From G963662675 sp963676845 (lineage in GTDB: Bacteria > Bacteroidota > Bacteroidia > Bacteroidales > Prolixibacteraceae), in the NCBI GenBank assembly GCA_963676845.2, contig CAXXKK010000027.1, forward strand, positions 62,001 through 126,000: a stretch of 64,000 nucleotides of DNA, read 5' to 3'. Of this stretch, positions 63,140 through 64,000 are shown piece by piece. Positions within the stretch are counted from its first letter, which is position 1; each line of letters starts with the position of its first letter. The notes beneath the pieces were generated by a model, which made no database searches, was not told the origin of the DNA, and saw nothing but the letters and a program-made list of their open reading frames with translations. The translations under genes were made by a program, and so were the position numbers.

Positions 63140-63736
63140 ATGAATTTAAACATTGACATATTTAAAATAGAAACCAATCATGTTTTACCTCGAAAAGGGA
63201 AAATACTGATTGCCGAACCTTTTTTGCCTGGAAGCTATTTTAATCGCTCGATTGTTCTTTTAGTAACTCATAGTGACAAAGGGGCTGTAGGTTTTATTTT
63301 AAATAAAAAAGTCGATTATCCTATTAATGATATTGTTTCTGACTTCCCTGAGTTTAATGCTGATATCTATATTGGAGGTCCTGTAAGTACTGATTCAATA
63401 TACTTTCTTCATTCTCTGGGGGATCAAATTCCTGGCAGCATTCACGTAAAAGGCAACTTATACTGGGGAGGAGATTTCGAAAAGCTGAAAGAACAAATTG
63501 CACAAGGATTAGTATCACCCGATCAGATTAAGTTTTTTATGGGATACTCTGGTTGGGATGCCGGCCAACTAGAAGAAGAGCTGGAAGAAAACACATGGTT
63601 GGTTTCTGACATTAAACAAGATCTTGTATTAAGCTCCTCCGTTTCTAAAAAACATATGTGGGTAGATGTTGTCAAAAACTTGGGAGGTAAATATTCTTTA
63701 TGGGAAAACTTCCCTGAAAACCCTTCACTTAACTAA
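63140..63736 (+). CDS. YqgE/AlgH-family protein
   Basis: The 198-residue protein matches the YqgE/AlgH family: GKILIAEPFLPGSYFNRSIVLLVTHSDKGAVGFILNKK-type opening near residue 20, YIGGPVSTDSIYFLH near 76 and FFMGYSGWDAGQLEEEL near 135. The biochemical role of the family is not established, despite historical links to alginate regulation. Three related TTATT(C/T)AATAA(G)-like sequences lie in the 140 bp upstream. Confidence 0.92.
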   Translation: MNLNIDIFKIETNHVLPRKGKILIAEPFLPGSYFNRSIVLLVTHSDKGAVGFILNKKVDYPINDIVSDFPEFNADIYIGGPVSTDSIYFLHSLGDQIPGSIHVKGNLYWGGDFEKLKEQIAQGLVSPDQIKFFMGYSGWDAGQLEEELEENTWLVSDIKQDLVLSSSVSKKHMWVDVVKNLGGKYSLWENFPENPSLN

Positions 63737-63861
63737 GTTTTCTAAAAGCTAACTCCCCAAAACTGCTACAAAACACATAATTATTTTTATTAAACACACA
63801 CCTATATTCTAATTTTACCTATTATTTATCTTATTGTATCTTTATTTTACACAAAAAACAC

Positions 63862-64000
63862 ATGAAAAAACTATTTTTGTTCCTTATAGTAGCCCTTGTG
63901 TCACTAACTGTTAAAGCACAAACTTCTGATTACGAAAATGATATTATGAAGTTTCTAGAGGTAAACGGAAGTTCTGAAAGCTATGACATGATATATGATC
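63862..64000 (+). CDS. Start of a secreted DUF2059-like protein (cut by window edge)
   Basis: An open frame of 46 codons starts at the ATG at 63862 and runs off the window. It has a signal peptide ending TVKAQ at about residue 19, then YENDIMKFLEVNGSSESYDMI, which resembles the start of DUF2059 proteins (a short helical domain beginning with a residue-counting ...LLxxxGsxexydxm pattern). Only the N-terminus is visible, so the call is tentative. Confidence 0.55.
   Translation, partial: MKKLFLFLIVALVSLTVKAQTSDYENDIMKFLEVNGSSESYDMIYD

Noticed and set aside
1..64000. CRISPR arrays, tRNA/rRNA genes, transposases, prophage or toxin-antitoxin genes
   Set aside because: Read through both strands without finding regular repeat-spacer units, tRNA-like folds or matching protein motifs; a tRNAscan or Infernal run would be needed for certainty.

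Overview
The window looks like a chromosomal segment of an AT-rich member of the Bacteroidota, most likely a marine or sediment, facultatively or strictly anaerobic member of the Bacteroidales/Marinilabiliales side of the phylum. This is inferred from a complete six-gene Na+-translocating NADH:quinone reductase operon, a type IX secretion plug protein, ferredoxin-linked 2-oxoacid oxidoreductase genes, many outer-membrane porins with short hydrophobic signal peptides ending in AQ, few Shine-Dalgarno sequences, and repeated TTTG/ATTG...TAnnTTTG promoter elements typical of the phylum's primary sigma factor. I see no rRNA, tRNA, CRISPR array, insertion sequence or prophage. It reads as ordinary chromosome with a few damaged loci.

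Layout: 1-3.2 kb holds a partial PepSY-type membrane protein, a secreted metallo-beta-lactamase-fold hydrolase, a small MscS channel and a double CDGSH iron-sulfur protein. 3.5-8.8 kb holds a well-formed promoter and cobalamin riboswitch, then about 350 bp without a clear gene, a DASS-family anion symporter broken by a frameshift, a cNMP-domain histidine kinase also broken by a frameshift, a single-domain response regulator and a porin. 8.9-16.7 kb on the minus strand is nitrogen assimilation and arginine synthesis (gltD, gltB, argH). 17.0-18.4 kb holds two convergent paralogous membrane proteins that share a 101-bp inverted repeat (99/101 identical) inside both reading frames. A PMT-like glycosyltransferase follows, then an ammonium operon (TorF-like outer-membrane protein, PII, Amt), dnaK, panB, a pseudouridine synthase, cdd and a LysM glucosaminidase.

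29-38.7 kb is a block of aromatic/arylacetate-related genes: porin, phenylacetate-CoA ligase, tandem-ACT protein, prephenate dehydratase, a divergent flavodoxin, an aminotransferase, a Crp/Fnr-type regulator, and a four-subunit 2-oxoacid:ferredoxin oxidoreductase preceded by two palindromes. Together these could interconvert arylacetate, arylpyruvate and aromatic amino acids. 39-43.3 kb is a porin plus ProVWX osmolyte importer operon. Then come FeSOD followed by the remnant of a small winged-helix gene, an orphan TAXI-type binding protein, a nitroreductase, an OmpH/Skp-like protein, a GT2 glycosyltransferase, a group II decarboxylase and acylphosphatase.

50.6-58.9 kb is centred on Na+-NQR: a small conserved membrane protein, ApbE (the flavin transferase that matures NqrB and NqrC), a YebC-family protein and nqrFEDCBA on the minus strand. 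The window ends with the T9SS plug protein, a large membrane PAS histidine kinase, a DivIC/FtsL-like septum protein, a YqgE/AlgH protein and the start of a DUF2059-like secreted protein. The strongest candidate for something unusual is the inverted repeat inside the two convergent paralogues at 17.3-18.1 kb. Inversion there would exchange the C-terminal halves of the two proteins in frame.
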